A DNA stretch of 53,034 bases from Lachnospiraceae bacterium (GCA_022794035.1 JAAWDX010000002.1:1-53034), one strand, 5' to 3'; shown: positions 34,851 through 43,783, numbered from the stretch's first letter. Program-made: numbers and translations. Notes: generated by a model from the letters alone, not told the origin.

Positions 34851-35624
34851 ATGGTAGAAATTGAAAAGGCTGAGGAACAAATGTGTGAGATGTTTTACGA
34901 TATGCATCTCAGACTCGAAAGATTGAATGAGAGTTTAGGGCATTCGCCGGGGACGATTGTTTGGAAAGGAAAGGATAAGAAATATTCGTACTGGCAGTAT
35001 TATCGTAAGGGAAAGCAGTACCAGCAGTATGTGCGGCAAAGCGAGCTTGTGCAGACACGTCAACAGATACAGATTATGAAAGAACAGAAAAGGCGCAGGA
35101 CGGTGCTGCGGCTTTTTGTGAACAGGATGAAAAAGGCTCTTCGTGCGATGAGGATTAACTGGCGGGAGGTATTAGCAGCTTATGAGCAGAAGAAAATGGA
35201 GAAGAAAGCGGCTGAATATCAGCGGCAAACGGCGCAGAAACAGGCTAAGGACAAAAAATATGCCTCACAGTATAAGCATGCCACTGACCGCGGAGATCTG
35301 GTGGCCTCTAAATCAGAGGAGATCATTGCCAATTTATTGTTTTCCAGAGGAATTCGGTATGAATATGAAAAACCAATGACAATTGGAAATTGGCATTTAA
35401 AGCCGGATTTTACCGTATGGCGAAGAGATGGCACGATGCTGATATGGGAGCATGCCGGTTTGATGCATCTGGAGGACTATGCTAAGAAATTCAGAAAAAA
35501 ACTGATGATTTATGAGGAGGCCGGCTTTGTGCCGCAAAGAAATCTGATCATCACAATGGATGAAAATGGCGCATTTAGTGCAGAAGAGGCAAGAAGGATG
35601 ATAAATTGGTATAGGCTGGATTAG
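34851..35624 (+). CDS. PD-(D/E)XK nuclease-like protein with basic helical N-terminus
   Basis: The 257-residue protein has a lysine/arginine/glutamine-rich, probably coiled N-terminal half (RQQIQIMKEQKRRRTVL, then AEYQRQTAQKQAKDKKY). The C-terminal domain has SKSEEIIANLLFSRGIRYEYEK, then KPDFTVWRRDGTMLIWEHAG. This spacing of a leading E, PDF and the later W-E-H resembles PD-(D/E)XK nucleases. The ATG at 34851 has AGGAGG eight bases upstream and is preferred over GTG 34842. It is alone, with no partner gene. The nuclease call is inference from motifs. Confidence 0.6.
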   Translation: MVEIEKAEEQMCEMFYDMHLRLERLNESLGHSPGTIVWKGKDKKYSYWQYYRKGKQYQQYVRQSELVQTRQQIQIMKEQKRRRTVLRLFVNRMKKALRAMRINWREVLAAYEQKKMEKKAAEYQRQTAQKQAKDKKYASQYKHATDRGDLVASKSEEIIANLLFSRGIRYEYEKPMTIGNWHLKPDFTVWRRDGTMLIWEHAGLMHLEDYAKKFRKKLMIYEEAGFVPQRNLIITMDENGAFSAEEARRMINWYRLD

Positions 35625-35625
35625 C

Positions 35626-35680
35626 GGGACGGACCTGGCAGATGAAAAACGATAAGCCCGGATAGTCGGAGGTCCGTCCC
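35626..35680. repeat. REP-like palindrome after the nuclease-like gene
   Basis: GGGACGGACCT (35626-35636) and AGGTCCGTCCC (35670-35680) are perfect reverse complements around a 33-base loop. No T-run follows, so it is not a terminator. GGGACGG-type palindromes recall REP elements, but no REP-associated transposase is in the window. Confidence 0.6.
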
Positions 35681-36065
35681 CATTGCAGCGGATAGTAGTG
35701 ATAGCGAAAAGATATAAAAAAATCACGGGTAAGAGGAGAGGGTCTGGTAGTGGAAAATGGATCGATTTATAAAATGACGGGCATAAAGGATGATATTAGT
35801 AGTGCCTTTCGGGCAGTCGAGCCCAAAAACGGAGAAAAAGTTTTGAATCATCAGTGAAATGCAGGATAATAAAAGCAAATCAAGGGTAGATTAGAAGTGG
35901 TCAATCGTGAAATAGATATTTCAGCTGAGCATTTGTCAATTTGTAATCAGTGGTTATTAAAAAGCCATTCAAAATCACGGGCATATCGTGGCCGAAATTG
36001 GTATCGAGCATAAAAGCAAAAGGCCGCTGGATTTCAAATAAATAGAGAAAAATTCCAAAAAGCTC
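35681..36065. other. Gene-poor region with short decayed-looking frames
   Basis: No gene can be supported. Short frames of 12-40 codons appear on the plus strand (for example 35750-35857), interrupted by stops, and AAAATCACGGG occurs twice (near 35720 and 35970). The region could hold the remains of a small gene or be plain spacer before tRNA-Lys. Confidence 0.4.
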
Positions 36066-36094
36066 TTTACAAACAAGCTTAGATATGATAAAGT
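36066..36094 (+). promoter_or_regulatory. Promoter of tRNA-Lys
   Basis: TTTACA (36066-36071) and TAAAGT (36089-36094) are 17 bases apart, ending 18 bases before the tRNA. Confidence 0.6.
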
Positions 36095-36112
36095 ATAGAA
36101 CGCATGAGAAAT

Positions 36113-36185
36113 GGGCCGCTAGCTCAGCCGGTAGAGCACTGGACTTTTAATCCAGGTGTCGGGGGTTCGAATCCCCCGCGGCTCA
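36113..36185 (+). tRNA. tRNA-Lys (anticodon TTT)
   Basis: A 73-base cloverleaf. The acceptor GGGCCGC pairs with GCGGCTC, the D arm is GCTC/GAGC, the anticodon arm is CTGGA/TCCAG with loop CTTTTAA, and the T arm is GGGGG/CCCCC with loop TTCGAAT. The discriminator is A and the CCA end is not encoded. A terminator follows. Confidence 0.97.
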
Positions 36186-36190
36186 TGCAT

Positions 36191-36223
36191 AAAACCCGCT
36201 TAAACAGCGGGTTTTATTTTTTT
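36191..36223 (+). terminator. Terminator of tRNA-Lys
   Basis: AAAACCCGCT (36191-36200) pairs with AGCGGGTTTT (36206-36215), followed by ATTTTTTT. Confidence 0.85.
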
Positions 36224-36233
36224 CATAAATGTC

Positions 36234-36262
36234 TTGATAAACACCGCATTTTATTAGATAAT
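36234..36262 (+). promoter_or_regulatory. Promoter of the hexuronate operon
   Basis: TTGATA (36234-36239) and GATAAT (36257-36262) are 17 bases apart, about 20 bases before the AGGAGG of uxuA. Confidence 0.55.
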
Positions 36263-36291
36263 AAATTAAAATAAAGCAGGAGGCGCACATA

Positions 36292-37365
36292 ATGCAAATG
36301 ACATTTCGATGGTATGGCGAAGGCAACGATAGCATTACGCCAGAGCAAATCAAACAGATCCCGGGAGTGAAAGGGCTCGTATGGGCGCTGCACCATAAGC
36401 AGGCAGGCGAGGTGTGGGAAATAGAAGAAATAGAAGAAGCAAGGAAACAAATCGAAGGCGCCGGCTTTCACATGGAAGTGGTAGAGAGCGTCAATGTGCA
36501 TGACGATATCAAAATCGGACGGCCTAGCCGCGATCAGTATATTGAAAATTACAAGGCAACGCTGCGCAACCTAGCCCAGTTTGGGGTCAAGGTTGTCACC
36601 TATAATTTCATGCCTATTTTTGACTGGACCAGAACCGACCTGTACCATCCCATGCCAGACGGATCAACAGCCCTTTTCTATCAAAAGGATTTAATCAAAG
36701 AAGATCCAGAGGAAATGGCACAGTATATCATAAAAGAATGCGAAGGCTTCACCATGCCGGGCTGGGAGCCCGAGCGCCTAGCGAAGCTGCACGAGCTCTT
36801 TGATGCATATCGCACCGTGACAAAGGAAAAGCTCTGGGAAAACCTGCAGTACTTTCTGGAAAAAATCATGCCCACCTGTCATGAAACAGGCATCAAGATG
36901 GCCATTCATCAGGACGATCCCCCGTGGGATATTTTCGGCCTTCCCCGTCTGCTGGTCGACAAAGAATCCATCGGCCGTTTTCTCGCCATGGTAGACGATC
37001 CGTATAACTGTCTGTGCCTGTGCTCCGGATCCCTAGGCGCCAACCCAGCCAACAACGTCGCAGACATCATCCGCACCTATTGCGACAGAATCGCCTTTGC
37101 CCACATCCGCAACGTAAAACATTATCCAAACGGAGATTTTACAGAGGCATCTCACCGGGACTGCGACGGAGACGTCGGTATCCTCGAAATTGTCAAGGCC
37201 TATCATGACTGCGGCTATACCGGATATGTAAGACCCGATCACGGCCGCCATATCTGGGGCGAAAAATGCAGACCCGGGTATGGCCTGTACGACAGAGCAC
37301 TCGGCGTCATGTATCTGTGGGGCTGCTGGGACATGCTCGAAAGGCTGGCAGAGGCAGACAGATGA
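36292..37365 (+). CDS. uxuA: Mannonate dehydratase
   Basis: The 357-residue protein matches UxuA, which dehydrates D-mannonate to 2-keto-3-deoxygluconate. Recognised stretches include FRWYGEGNDSITPEQIKQIPG at the start, YNFMPIFDWTRTDL, MAIHQDDPPWDIFGLPR, FAHIRNVK and YVRPDHGRHIWGE; the histidine, cysteine and aspartate residues of these support metal binding. AGGAGG precedes the ATG. It leads the operon and overlaps uxaC by four bases. Confidence 0.95.
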   Translation: MQMTFRWYGEGNDSITPEQIKQIPGVKGLVWALHHKQAGEVWEIEEIEEARKQIEGAGFHMEVVESVNVHDDIKIGRPSRDQYIENYKATLRNLAQFGVKVVTYNFMPIFDWTRTDLYHPMPDGSTALFYQKDLIKEDPEEMAQYIIKECEGFTMPGWEPERLAKLHELFDAYRTVTKEKLWENLQYFLEKIMPTCHETGIKMAIHQDDPPWDIFGLPRLLVDKESIGRFLAMVDDPYNCLCLCSGSLGANPANNVADIIRTYCDRIAFAHIRNVKHYPNGDFTEASHRDCDGDVGILEIVKAYHDCGYTGYVRPDHGRHIWGEKCRPGYGLYDRALGVMYLWGCWDMLERLAEADR

Positions 37366-38777
37366 ACACCTTTATGAACGAAAATTTTCTGCTTACCACC
37401 GAAACAGCCAAAAGACTTTATCATCAAACAGCCAAGCAGCTCCCGATACTGGATTATCACTGCCACATTTCACCCCAGGAAATTGCGGAGGATCGGCATT
37501 TCGAAAACATTGCACAGCTGTGGCTGGGGGGCGATCATTACAAATGGCGTTTGCTGCGTGCCAACGGAACCAATGAAAAATATATCACCGGCAAAGCCGG
37601 AAAAGCGACGGATGATCAAGAAAGGTTCAGGGCTTTTGCCCGCGTCATGCCAAAGCTAATCGGAAATCCCATGTATCACTGGAGCCATCTGGAGCTGCGA
37701 AGGGCCTTTAATATAGAAGAGATTCTTACGCCCGAACGGGCGGATTTCATCTATGAGCAGTGCAATGAAAAGCTAAAAGAGTCTTCCGCGCGCAGGCTGA
37801 TGGAGCACTTTCATGTAAAAGCCATCTGTACAACCGACGATCCCATCGATGATCTGCGGTGGCATAAGCAGCTCGCAGAGGATGATTCCTTTAAAATCAA
37901 GGTGCTGCCCACATTCCGGCCCGACAAGGCCATCAATATAGAGAAGCCGGGCTTTTGCCAATATATCGAGCAGCTGTCTGCCGTATGCGGACATAAGCTT
38001 ACCTGCGCGCAGGAGGTAGCGGAAGCGCTTGCAGAGCGAATCGACTATTTTGCCGCCTGCGGCTGCCTAGGAGCCGACCATGGCCTGGATTATTGTATGT
38101 ATGTTAAGCCGGATCTAGAGGCAGCCGAGCAGGCCTTTACACAGGCCATGCAGGGAAAGAAGCCGGCACCTGCGCAGGCAGATGCCTATAAAACATATCT
38201 CACAGTGTACTGTGCCCAGAAATATGCAGAGAAGCACTGGGTCATGCAGCTTCATTTTGGCTGTCAGCGCAATGTAAACAGCAGGCAGTATGCGCTGCTG
38301 GGGCCGGATACCGGTTATGATGCAGTCAACCCGGCCTCTGGCGTGCAAAATCTGGCGCCGCTCTTAAACGAGATGGCAGAAAATCAGGGTCTGCCTAAGA
38401 TAATTGTCTATTCGTTAAACCCTGTTGATAACACGGCGATCGATTCGATTATCGGCTGCTTTCAGGACGGAAACAAGCTGCAGCACGGCAGTGCATGGTG
38501 GTTTAACGATCACCTAGACGGCATGCGCGCGCAGCTAAACAGTCTGGCTGCATGCGGCGTATTAGGAGACTTTGTCGGCATGCTCACCGATTCGCGGTCC
38601 TTTTTGAGCTACACGCGTCATGAATATTTCCGCCGGCTGCTTTGCAGCATGATCGGTGAATGGGTCGAAATCGGACAATACCCCAATGATGAGAAGCAGC
38701 TGCATAAGCTGGTGGCAGATATATGCTACCACAATGCAAACCGGTATTTTGGATTTGAAGGAGAGGTCGGAGAATGA
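37362..38777 (+). CDS. uxaC: Glucuronate isomerase
   Basis: The 471-residue protein matches UxaC, an amidohydrolase-fold enzyme that isomerises glucuronate or galacturonate. The metal-binding HCH motif is in ILDYHCHISPQEIAEDR, followed by KAICTTDDPIDDLRWH and HFGCQRNVNSRQYALLGPDTG. The start is the ATGA overlap with uxuA at 37362; the longer frame from 37266 lies within uxuA. It overlaps uxuB by four bases. Confidence 0.95.
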   Translation: MNTFMNENFLLTTETAKRLYHQTAKQLPILDYHCHISPQEIAEDRHFENIAQLWLGGDHYKWRLLRANGTNEKYITGKAGKATDDQERFRAFARVMPKLIGNPMYHWSHLELRRAFNIEEILTPERADFIYEQCNEKLKESSARRLMEHFHVKAICTTDDPIDDLRWHKQLAEDDSFKIKVLPTFRPDKAINIEKPGFCQYIEQLSAVCGHKLTCAQEVAEALAERIDYFAACGCLGADHGLDYCMYVKPDLEAAEQAFTQAMQGKKPAPAQADAYKTYLTVYCAQKYAEKHWVMQLHFGCQRNVNSRQYALLGPDTGYDAVNPASGVQNLAPLLNEMAENQGLPKIIVYSLNPVDNTAIDSIIGCFQDGNKLQHGSAWWFNDHLDGMRAQLNSLAACGVLGDFVGMLTDSRSFLSYTRHEYFRRLLCSMIGEWVEIGQYPNDEKQLHKLVADICYHNANRYFGFEGEVGE

Positions 38778-40351
38778 AGCTATCATTAAAAGAAATTCAA
38801 AGCCCACACAGATGGGATGGATATCAGATGCCGGCATTTGAGCCGCAGCAACTGGCCGAAAACACAAAAAAAGCCCCTCGCTGGCTGCATTTTGGCGCCG
38901 GCAACATTTTTCGGATTTTCCCGGCGGCACTGGGTCAAAAGCTGGGCATCGGCATCCTCTGCTGCGAAAGCTATGACGAAGAAATCGTCACCAAAAGCCT
39001 TCGTCCCTATGACAACCTGACCATCGGTGTCACATTATACGCAGACGGCTCCATGCACAAACAGGTTATTGCCTCCATAGCCGAAAGCCTTATTCTCAGC
39101 CAGGACCAAAAGCGGCTTGCTGAGATTTTTGATGCGCCATCGCTGCAGATGGTCTCCTTTACGATTACAGAGAAAGGCTACGCGCTGCGGGACGCATCGC
39201 AGAAGCTTTTGCCCGATATTGCCTATGATATGCAAAACGGCCCCGAAGGCTGCCGGAGCCTTATGGCGCAGCTTACCGCACTTTGCATCGGCAGGCGCGC
39301 CGCATGCGGCAAGCCCTTGGCGCTGGTCAGTATGGACAACTGCTCTCATAATGGGGAGAAGCTGCAGCAAGCGGTTATGGAAATTGCAAGCGCATGGCAG
39401 CGCAGCGGCCAGATCAGTCAGGAGGATTACGCCTATCTGCAAAATGAAATTTCATTCCCCTGGACAATGATTGATAAGATCACACCGCGGCCTAATTCAG
39501 CTGTTGAAAAGGTGCTGCTGGCAGATGGACTGGAAGATATCCAGCCGCTTGTGACGGCAAAAGGGACGTATACAGCGGCGTTTGTCAATGCAGAAGCAGC
39601 GCAGTATCTGGTGATCGAGGATTCATTTCCCAATGGCAGGCCGCCGCTGGAGGAAGCGGGCGTCATCATGACAACGCGTGAGACAGTAAATCAGGTGGAG
39701 AAAATGAAGGTTTCCACCTGCCTCAATCCGCTGCATACCTGTTTGGCCATATACGGCTGTTTATTGGGCTATACCCCTATCGCCGATGAAATGAAGGATC
39801 CGGAGCTTAAGAGCTTTGTTTCAAAGATGAGCAAAGAGGAAGGAATGCCCTTTGTGGTTAATCCCGGCGTTATAGATCCGCAGCAGTTTTTAGAAGAGGT
39901 GCTCACGCAGCGCCTGCCCAATCCATTTATGCCCGATACGCCTCAGCGTATTGCAACGGATACATCGCAGAAACTGGCTGTCCGCTTTGGCGAGACCATC
40001 AAGGCCTGGGCCGCCTCGCCGGATTCAGTAAAGCAGATGAGATTCATCCCCCTTGTGCTGGCCGGATGGCTGCGCTATCTGGTTGCAGTAGATGATGAAG
40101 GGAATTCTATGCAGCTTAGCCCTGATCCGCTTTTGCCTATGCTTTTGCCTGTGTTTGCGGGAATGAGGCTAGGGGAAGCTGTGGAAGAGGAAGTGCTGCG
40201 GCCGCTTCTGCAAAATGCCGTCATTTTTGGTGTGGATCTGGAGGAGGTCGGATTAGCCGAGCCCGTTATCCGGTATTTTAAGGAGATGATGACGGGAGTT
40301 GGCGCTGTGCGCGCTACGTTAAAGAAATATTTGGGGCGGGACTGCAGATGA
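38774..40351 (+). CDS. uxuB: Fructuronate reductase / mannitol dehydrogenase family
   Basis: The 525-residue protein has an N-terminal Rossmann region (LHFGAGNIFRIFPA) and the mannitol-dehydrogenase C-terminal domain with KVSTCLNPLHTCLAIYG. In this operon it should reduce fructuronate to mannonate with NADH, linking UxaC to UxuA. Other polyol dehydrogenases share the fold, so the substrate comes from context. The start overlaps uxaC (ATGA) and the end overlaps trmB (ATGA). Confidence 0.9.
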   Translation: MKLSLKEIQSPHRWDGYQMPAFEPQQLAENTKKAPRWLHFGAGNIFRIFPAALGQKLGIGILCCESYDEEIVTKSLRPYDNLTIGVTLYADGSMHKQVIASIAESLILSQDQKRLAEIFDAPSLQMVSFTITEKGYALRDASQKLLPDIAYDMQNGPEGCRSLMAQLTALCIGRRAACGKPLALVSMDNCSHNGEKLQQAVMEIASAWQRSGQISQEDYAYLQNEISFPWTMIDKITPRPNSAVEKVLLADGLEDIQPLVTAKGTYTAAFVNAEAAQYLVIEDSFPNGRPPLEEAGVIMTTRETVNQVEKMKVSTCLNPLHTCLAIYGCLLGYTPIADEMKDPELKSFVSKMSKEEGMPFVVNPGVIDPQQFLEEVLTQRLPNPFMPDTPQRIATDTSQKLAVRFGETIKAWAASPDSVKQMRFIPLVLAGWLRYLVAVDDEGNSMQLSPDPLLPMLLPVFAGMRLGEAVEEEVLRPLLQNAVIFGVDLEEVGLAEPVIRYFKEMMTGVGAVRATLKKYLGRDCR

Positions 40352-41004
40352 GGATACGGTACCTGAAAAATACGGAAGAAATTTTAGCGGCTTCATCGTT
40401 TGTTGTAGCGGACCCAGCGGAGCTTCGGGGAAAGTGGCGCGGGGCGCCGGAGCAGCGGCTTTGTCTGGAGATTGGCTGCGGAAAAGGCAGGTTTATTAAG
40501 GAGATGGCAAGCCGGCATCCGGATGGGCTGTGGATTGGCGATGAGCGGATGTCGACGATTTTGGCGCGCGCAGCCGGGCAGATGTATCCGGAGGCGGGCC
40601 ATAATGTTCGGCTGATTCGCTGGGATGCGCAGGAGCTGGATCAGGTGTTTGCGGAGGGAGAGCTTAGCTGTATTTATCTGAATTTCAGCGATCCCTGGCC
40701 GAAGGAAAAGCATGCAAAAAGAAGGCTGACATCGAAGCGGTTTTTGCCGCTCTATGCCCGCCTTCTGAATGCGGAGGGGTGGCTTTCTTTTAAAACGGAT
40801 AATGATGCGCTGTTTGCCTTCTCACTGGAAAGTCTTAAGGAGCAGGGCTGGAGCATCGGAGAGATGAGTGATGATCTGCATCACAGCCCCTACATAGAAG
40901 GAAATGTGATGACGGAGTACGAGGAGAATTTTGTCAGGGCGGGGAAAAATATTCATTATTTAAAGGCCTATCCGCCGCGGATTATGGAAGCAGACGAATC
41001 ATAA
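40348..41004 (+). CDS. trmB: tRNA (guanine-N7)-methyltransferase
   Basis: The 218-residue protein has the SAM-binding motif LEIGCGKGRFI and the TrmB signature FSDPWPKEKHAKRRLT, and ends with the usual TEYEENF segment. It methylates G46 of tRNA. It has no metabolic link to the hexuronate genes but starts in a four-base overlap with uxuB, so it is translated from that mRNA. Its end overlaps the convergent CPBP gene by 23 bases. Confidence 0.95.
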   Translation: MRIRYLKNTEEILAASSFVVADPAELRGKWRGAPEQRLCLEIGCGKGRFIKEMASRHPDGLWIGDERMSTILARAAGQMYPEAGHNVRLIRWDAQELDQVFAEGELSCIYLNFSDPWPKEKHAKRRLTSKRFLPLYARLLNAEGWLSFKTDNDALFAFSLESLKEQGWSIGEMSDDLHHSPYIEGNVMTEYEENFVRAGKNIHYLKAYPPRIMEADES

Positions 41005-41920
41005 TTTCGGTGGCAATTGTATATAAAAGTAAAAAGCCTATGATTCCGTACATGACCCAGGCGCCCTGATGCCAATGAGGCCAGAGGGGACGGAGAGTCT
41101 GTTCGGGCTTGCGGTGACGGATAAAAAGCTGGCGCAGACACAGGATGAGCAGCGGCAGGGTAATGGCGGTTAAGAATATATAAGGGATCAGCGCTAGCAG
41201 CATGCCCATCCAGCCGGTGGGCAGTTCTAGAGCGGCGGCGCTGTCATAGGCGCCTGATTGCAGCATATACCATGCGAAAAGGCTCTGCAGTCCGTTGATC
41301 GTTAGATGGGCGATAATGGAGGACCAGAGAGAACCGGTGGCCTTTACAAGCAGAGCAAAGAAAATACCGCCGGCGATGGCATAGAGGCTTTGCTGAAAAT
41401 TAAGATGCAGCATGCCGAAGAACAGCGCGGGGATGAAAAGAGCATACCACGCGGGGGTGTCTTGATAGCCATTAAAGATGATGCCGCGGCAAATAAGCTC
41501 CTCAAAGAAAGCGGGCAGTACAGCAGAGGAGATTAAAAAGGCCCACAGCGGCATCTCGGCCATTTGAAGCATGGAAGAGGTGGTAATATTTCGGAAGAAT
41601 AGCTGTGAGATGGAGGAAATCAGCATCATAAGCGGCTGGACGGTGATAGCGGCTGCGATGACGAGCAAAATGGAGACCACGGGGAGCCTGTGAAAAGAAA
41701 AGAAGTCGGCAAGGCGCTGATTGTTTTTTCGTTTGGCAATGAGCGCATAAACGAGCGCGGGAATGCCAAAGCTAAGCAGGTAGATAAGCAGAGAGGTCCA
41801 TAACGATGCATGGGCATTCTCGGGAAGAAGTGCGGAAATAAATCCGATAGAAAAACTAAGCGCGAAATAGAGAATAATAAAGCAAAAAACAAAAAGGTTC
41901 GTGCGCAGCAATCGATTCAT
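40982..41920 (-). CDS. CPBP-family intramembrane glutamic protease
   Basis: The 312-residue polytopic protein has the CPBP/Abi motif EE-x-x-x-R in FFEELICRGIIFNG and the downstream histidine motif FGMLHLNF. Family members cleave within membranes or protect against bacteriocins. About eight hydrophobic segments are visible. It overlaps the end of the convergent trmB by 23 bases. A small perfect hairpin (TGGGCA/TGCCCA, 41933-41947) lies just upstream in its leader, with no T-run. Confidence 0.85.
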   Translation of the reverse strand: MNRLLRTNLFVFCFIILYFALSFSIGFISALLPENAHASLWTSLLIYLLSFGIPALVYALIAKRKNNQRLADFFSFHRLPVVSILLVIAAAITVQPLMMLISSISQLFFRNITTSSMLQMAEMPLWAFLISSAVLPAFFEELICRGIIFNGYQDTPAWYALFIPALFFGMLHLNFQQSLYAIAGGIFFALLVKATGSLWSSIIAHLTINGLQSLFAWYMLQSGAYDSAAALELPTGWMGMLLALIPYIFLTAITLPLLILCLRQLFIRHRKPEQTLRPLWPHWHQGAWVMYGIIGFLLLYTIATEIMIRLLP

Positions 41921-41955
41921 AAGAAGCCTTTCTGGGCATTTTGCCCAATATGAGG

Positions 41956-41984
41956 TTGATGCTCAGAGAGCTTAATGGTATAAT
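41956..41984 (+). promoter_or_regulatory. Promoter of trxA, joined to the hairpin leader
   Basis: TTGATG (41956-41961) and TATAAT (41979-41984) are 17 bases apart. The TATAAT is the first conserved block of the 41974-42118 leader element. Confidence 0.65.
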
Positions 41985-42118
41985 AAACGCAGCTGGATAT
42001 ATTTCGGCTATTCAAGTAATTGTGCTGCGCTATGAGTTTGACGCTTGGCGTCAAACTCCGATATCATTATGGCATAGCAAAGGCGGCACAAGTTCAGCGA
42101 AGAATGAGCTGAACTTGT
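41974..42118 (+). repeat. Modular hairpin leader element before trxA
   Basis: This is the third locus of the element, in the same orientation as the gene. After the TATAAT block comes hairpin D with different arms (CGCAGC near 41988-41993 and GCTGCG near 42024-42029). Hairpin C follows (GAGTTTGACGC and GCGTCAAACTC around TTG, 42034-42058), then a link with CGATATCATTATGG, then hairpin A (42088-42098 and 42108-42118). Hairpin B is absent. The trxA site AGGAGG lies about 20 bases downstream. Confidence 0.8.
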
Positions 42119-42152
42119 GGTGTACTGCAAATTAGAAAAGGAGGAGTTTGTG

Positions 42153-42470
42153 ATGGTAATTAAGGTTACGGAAGAAAATTTTCAGACAGAGGTTATGGAA
42201 GCCAGCATGCCTGTTTTGGTGGATTTTTATGCGGATTGGTGTGGCCCCTGCAAGATGATGAGCCCAGTGCTGGAGCAGATCAGTGATGAGATGGAAGGGA
42301 AGATCAAGGTCGCTAAGATTAATGTGGATGAAAATCCCAATTTGGCCAGTCAGTATAAAGTTATGAGTATTCCCAACTTTATCCTATTTAAAAACGGCCA
42401 GACAGCTGATCAGGTGATCGGCGCTATTCCGAAGGCTCAGATGCAGGAAAAAATAAACGCAGTTTTATAA
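42153..42470 (+). CDS. trxA: Thioredoxin
   Basis: The 105-residue protein is a classical thioredoxin with the redox motif WCGPCK (Cys30 and Cys33), the cis-proline segment SIPNFILF and the C-terminal helix. It reduces protein disulfides in the cytoplasm. The ATG at 42153 is chosen for its GGAGG site; the frame extends upstream only into the hairpin leader. It is monocistronic with a strong terminator. Confidence 0.96.
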   Translation: MVIKVTEENFQTEVMEASMPVLVDFYADWCGPCKMMSPVLEQISDEMEGKIKVAKINVDENPNLASQYKVMSIPNFILFKNGQTADQVIGAIPKAQMQEKINAVL

Positions 42471-42485
42471 GCATATGATAAATAG

Positions 42486-42532
42486 AAGGAAGAGACAAGG
42501 AAATTAAGGCGTTGTCTCTTCCTTATTTTTTT
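42486..42532 (+). terminator. Terminator of trxA
   Basis: AAGGAAGAGACAA (42486-42498) pairs with TTGTCTCTTCCTT (42512-42524), followed by ATTTTTTT. The stop codon of the convergent AI-2E family gene (42504) lies in the loop. Confidence 0.85.
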
Positions 42533-43751
42533 GTGCGCGGAGGCGCTGACGGTCGATTTCCTCAATTTGTTCAGAGGAGGCGATCCCCTTGCGTTTTAGC
42601 CGGTTTTGGATCATACGCTGAAACAAGGTGTATAACACGGTGAAAGCAGGAACACCGATCAGCATTCCGGCAATGCCGAAAAGACCGCCGCCGACAGTGA
42701 CGGAGAAGATGATCCAGATCGGCTTCAAACCAAGAGAATTGCCAAGAATAGCGGGGCCGATGATGTTGCCGTCCAGCTGTTGCAGCGCCAGAATAAACAC
42801 AGAAAAGATGAGGGCATCCATAGGAGAAACCATTAGGATAATTAAAATAGAAGGAATCGCTCCAATAAAAGGTCCGAAATACGGAATGATATTTGTGATT
42901 CCAACGATTACACTGATCAGCTCTGCATAGGGCAGCCGGAAAAGCTTCATGAAAACGAAGCAGAGGATTCCGATGATCAGAGAGTCTAAAGCCTTGCCGA
43001 TAAAGAAACGCCGGAAAATGAGGAGCGTTTCCTGAGCAAGATTTAAAACGCGGTCGGCCCAGCTCTGCCGCAGAAGGGCATACAAAAGACGTTTGCCAGC
43101 AAAGGCAACGCGGTGCCGATCGTTGACAAGGTAAATGGATATGATAATGCCTACAATGAAATTGATAGAGCCGGAAGCGATGCCGGCGATGGTTTTGTAT
43201 AGCATGGGTAATACGGTAGAAGCGATATTCTGCAGATTGATTGCCAGAGAAGAAAGCTGATCGCCTAAAAAACGGTACACATCCTGACCGGAAATCAGAG
43301 AGCTCCAGGAGCTCTGATCCCAATAATCTATAAAGCTATTGAGGTTGCCGTATAAGTATTGAATAGAATCGATCAGCAGTGTGATTAAAGTGGAAAGGCC
43401 GGCAAACATCTGAGGGATGATATAAACTAGTATGAGAATGAGCAGACCGAAAATCAAAACATAGCTGATGAGGGTGGCTAAAAGTTTAACCACTTTAGCA
43501 GGCAACTTGATTTTTTTAAGACGATAGAGCCGGTTCTCAAAAAGCTTGACAAGCGGAACAAGAAAAAAAGTGATCACAAGGCCAGTGATAAACGGATTTA
43601 AAATAGTTAGGATGCGGGAGAAGTGAATGCCGGATATATCGATATCGCGAACGATCTTATAAAACAAAATGCCAAATGCCGTGACGAGCGCAAGAGTGAA
43701 TAACGGCGGCAGATTGCGGAGCCATGCCAGACGCTGTTTATTTGAGCTCAT
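42504..43751 (-). CDS. AI-2E family transporter (UPF0118/PF01594)
   Basis: The 415-residue polytopic protein has the family layout: an early NPFITGLVITFFLVPL segment, a hydrophilic helical middle, and the late motifs ITNIIPYFGPFIGAIPSIL and QQLDGNIIGPAILGNSLGL. Proteins of this family export small molecules, or ions in some members; the substrate here is not known. The C-terminus is basic and cytoplasmic. It lies 32 bases after the PH-like gene, in an operon with the DivIVA-like gene. Confidence 0.9.
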   Translation of the reverse strand: MSSNKQRLAWLRNLPPLFTLALVTAFGILFYKIVRDIDISGIHFSRILTILNPFITGLVITFFLVPLVKLFENRLYRLKKIKLPAKVVKLLATLISYVLIFGLLILILVYIIPQMFAGLSTLITLLIDSIQYLYGNLNSFIDYWDQSSWSSLISGQDVYRFLGDQLSSLAINLQNIASTVLPMLYKTIAGIASGSINFIVGIIISIYLVNDRHRVAFAGKRLLYALLRQSWADRVLNLAQETLLIFRRFFIGKALDSLIIGILCFVFMKLFRLPYAELISVIVGITNIIPYFGPFIGAIPSILIILMVSPMDALIFSVFILALQQLDGNIIGPAILGNSLGLKPIWIIFSVTVGGGLFGIAGMLIGVPAFTVLYTLFQRMIQNRLKRKGIASSEQIEEIDRQRLRAQKNKEETTP

Positions 43752-43783
43752 AAAGCCCTCCCTTCCCTTTTAAACGAGTGAAA

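Noticed and set aside
37266..37361. Longer N-terminus for glucuronate isomerase
   Set aside because: It lies inside uxuA; the ATGA overlap at 37362 gives the expected family start.
42571..43323. Open frame of 250 codons on the same strand as the AI-2E family gene in another frame
   Set aside because: The AI-2E frame shows clear family motifs and membrane segments; the alternative is rich in Arg, His, Ser and Cys with no family match.
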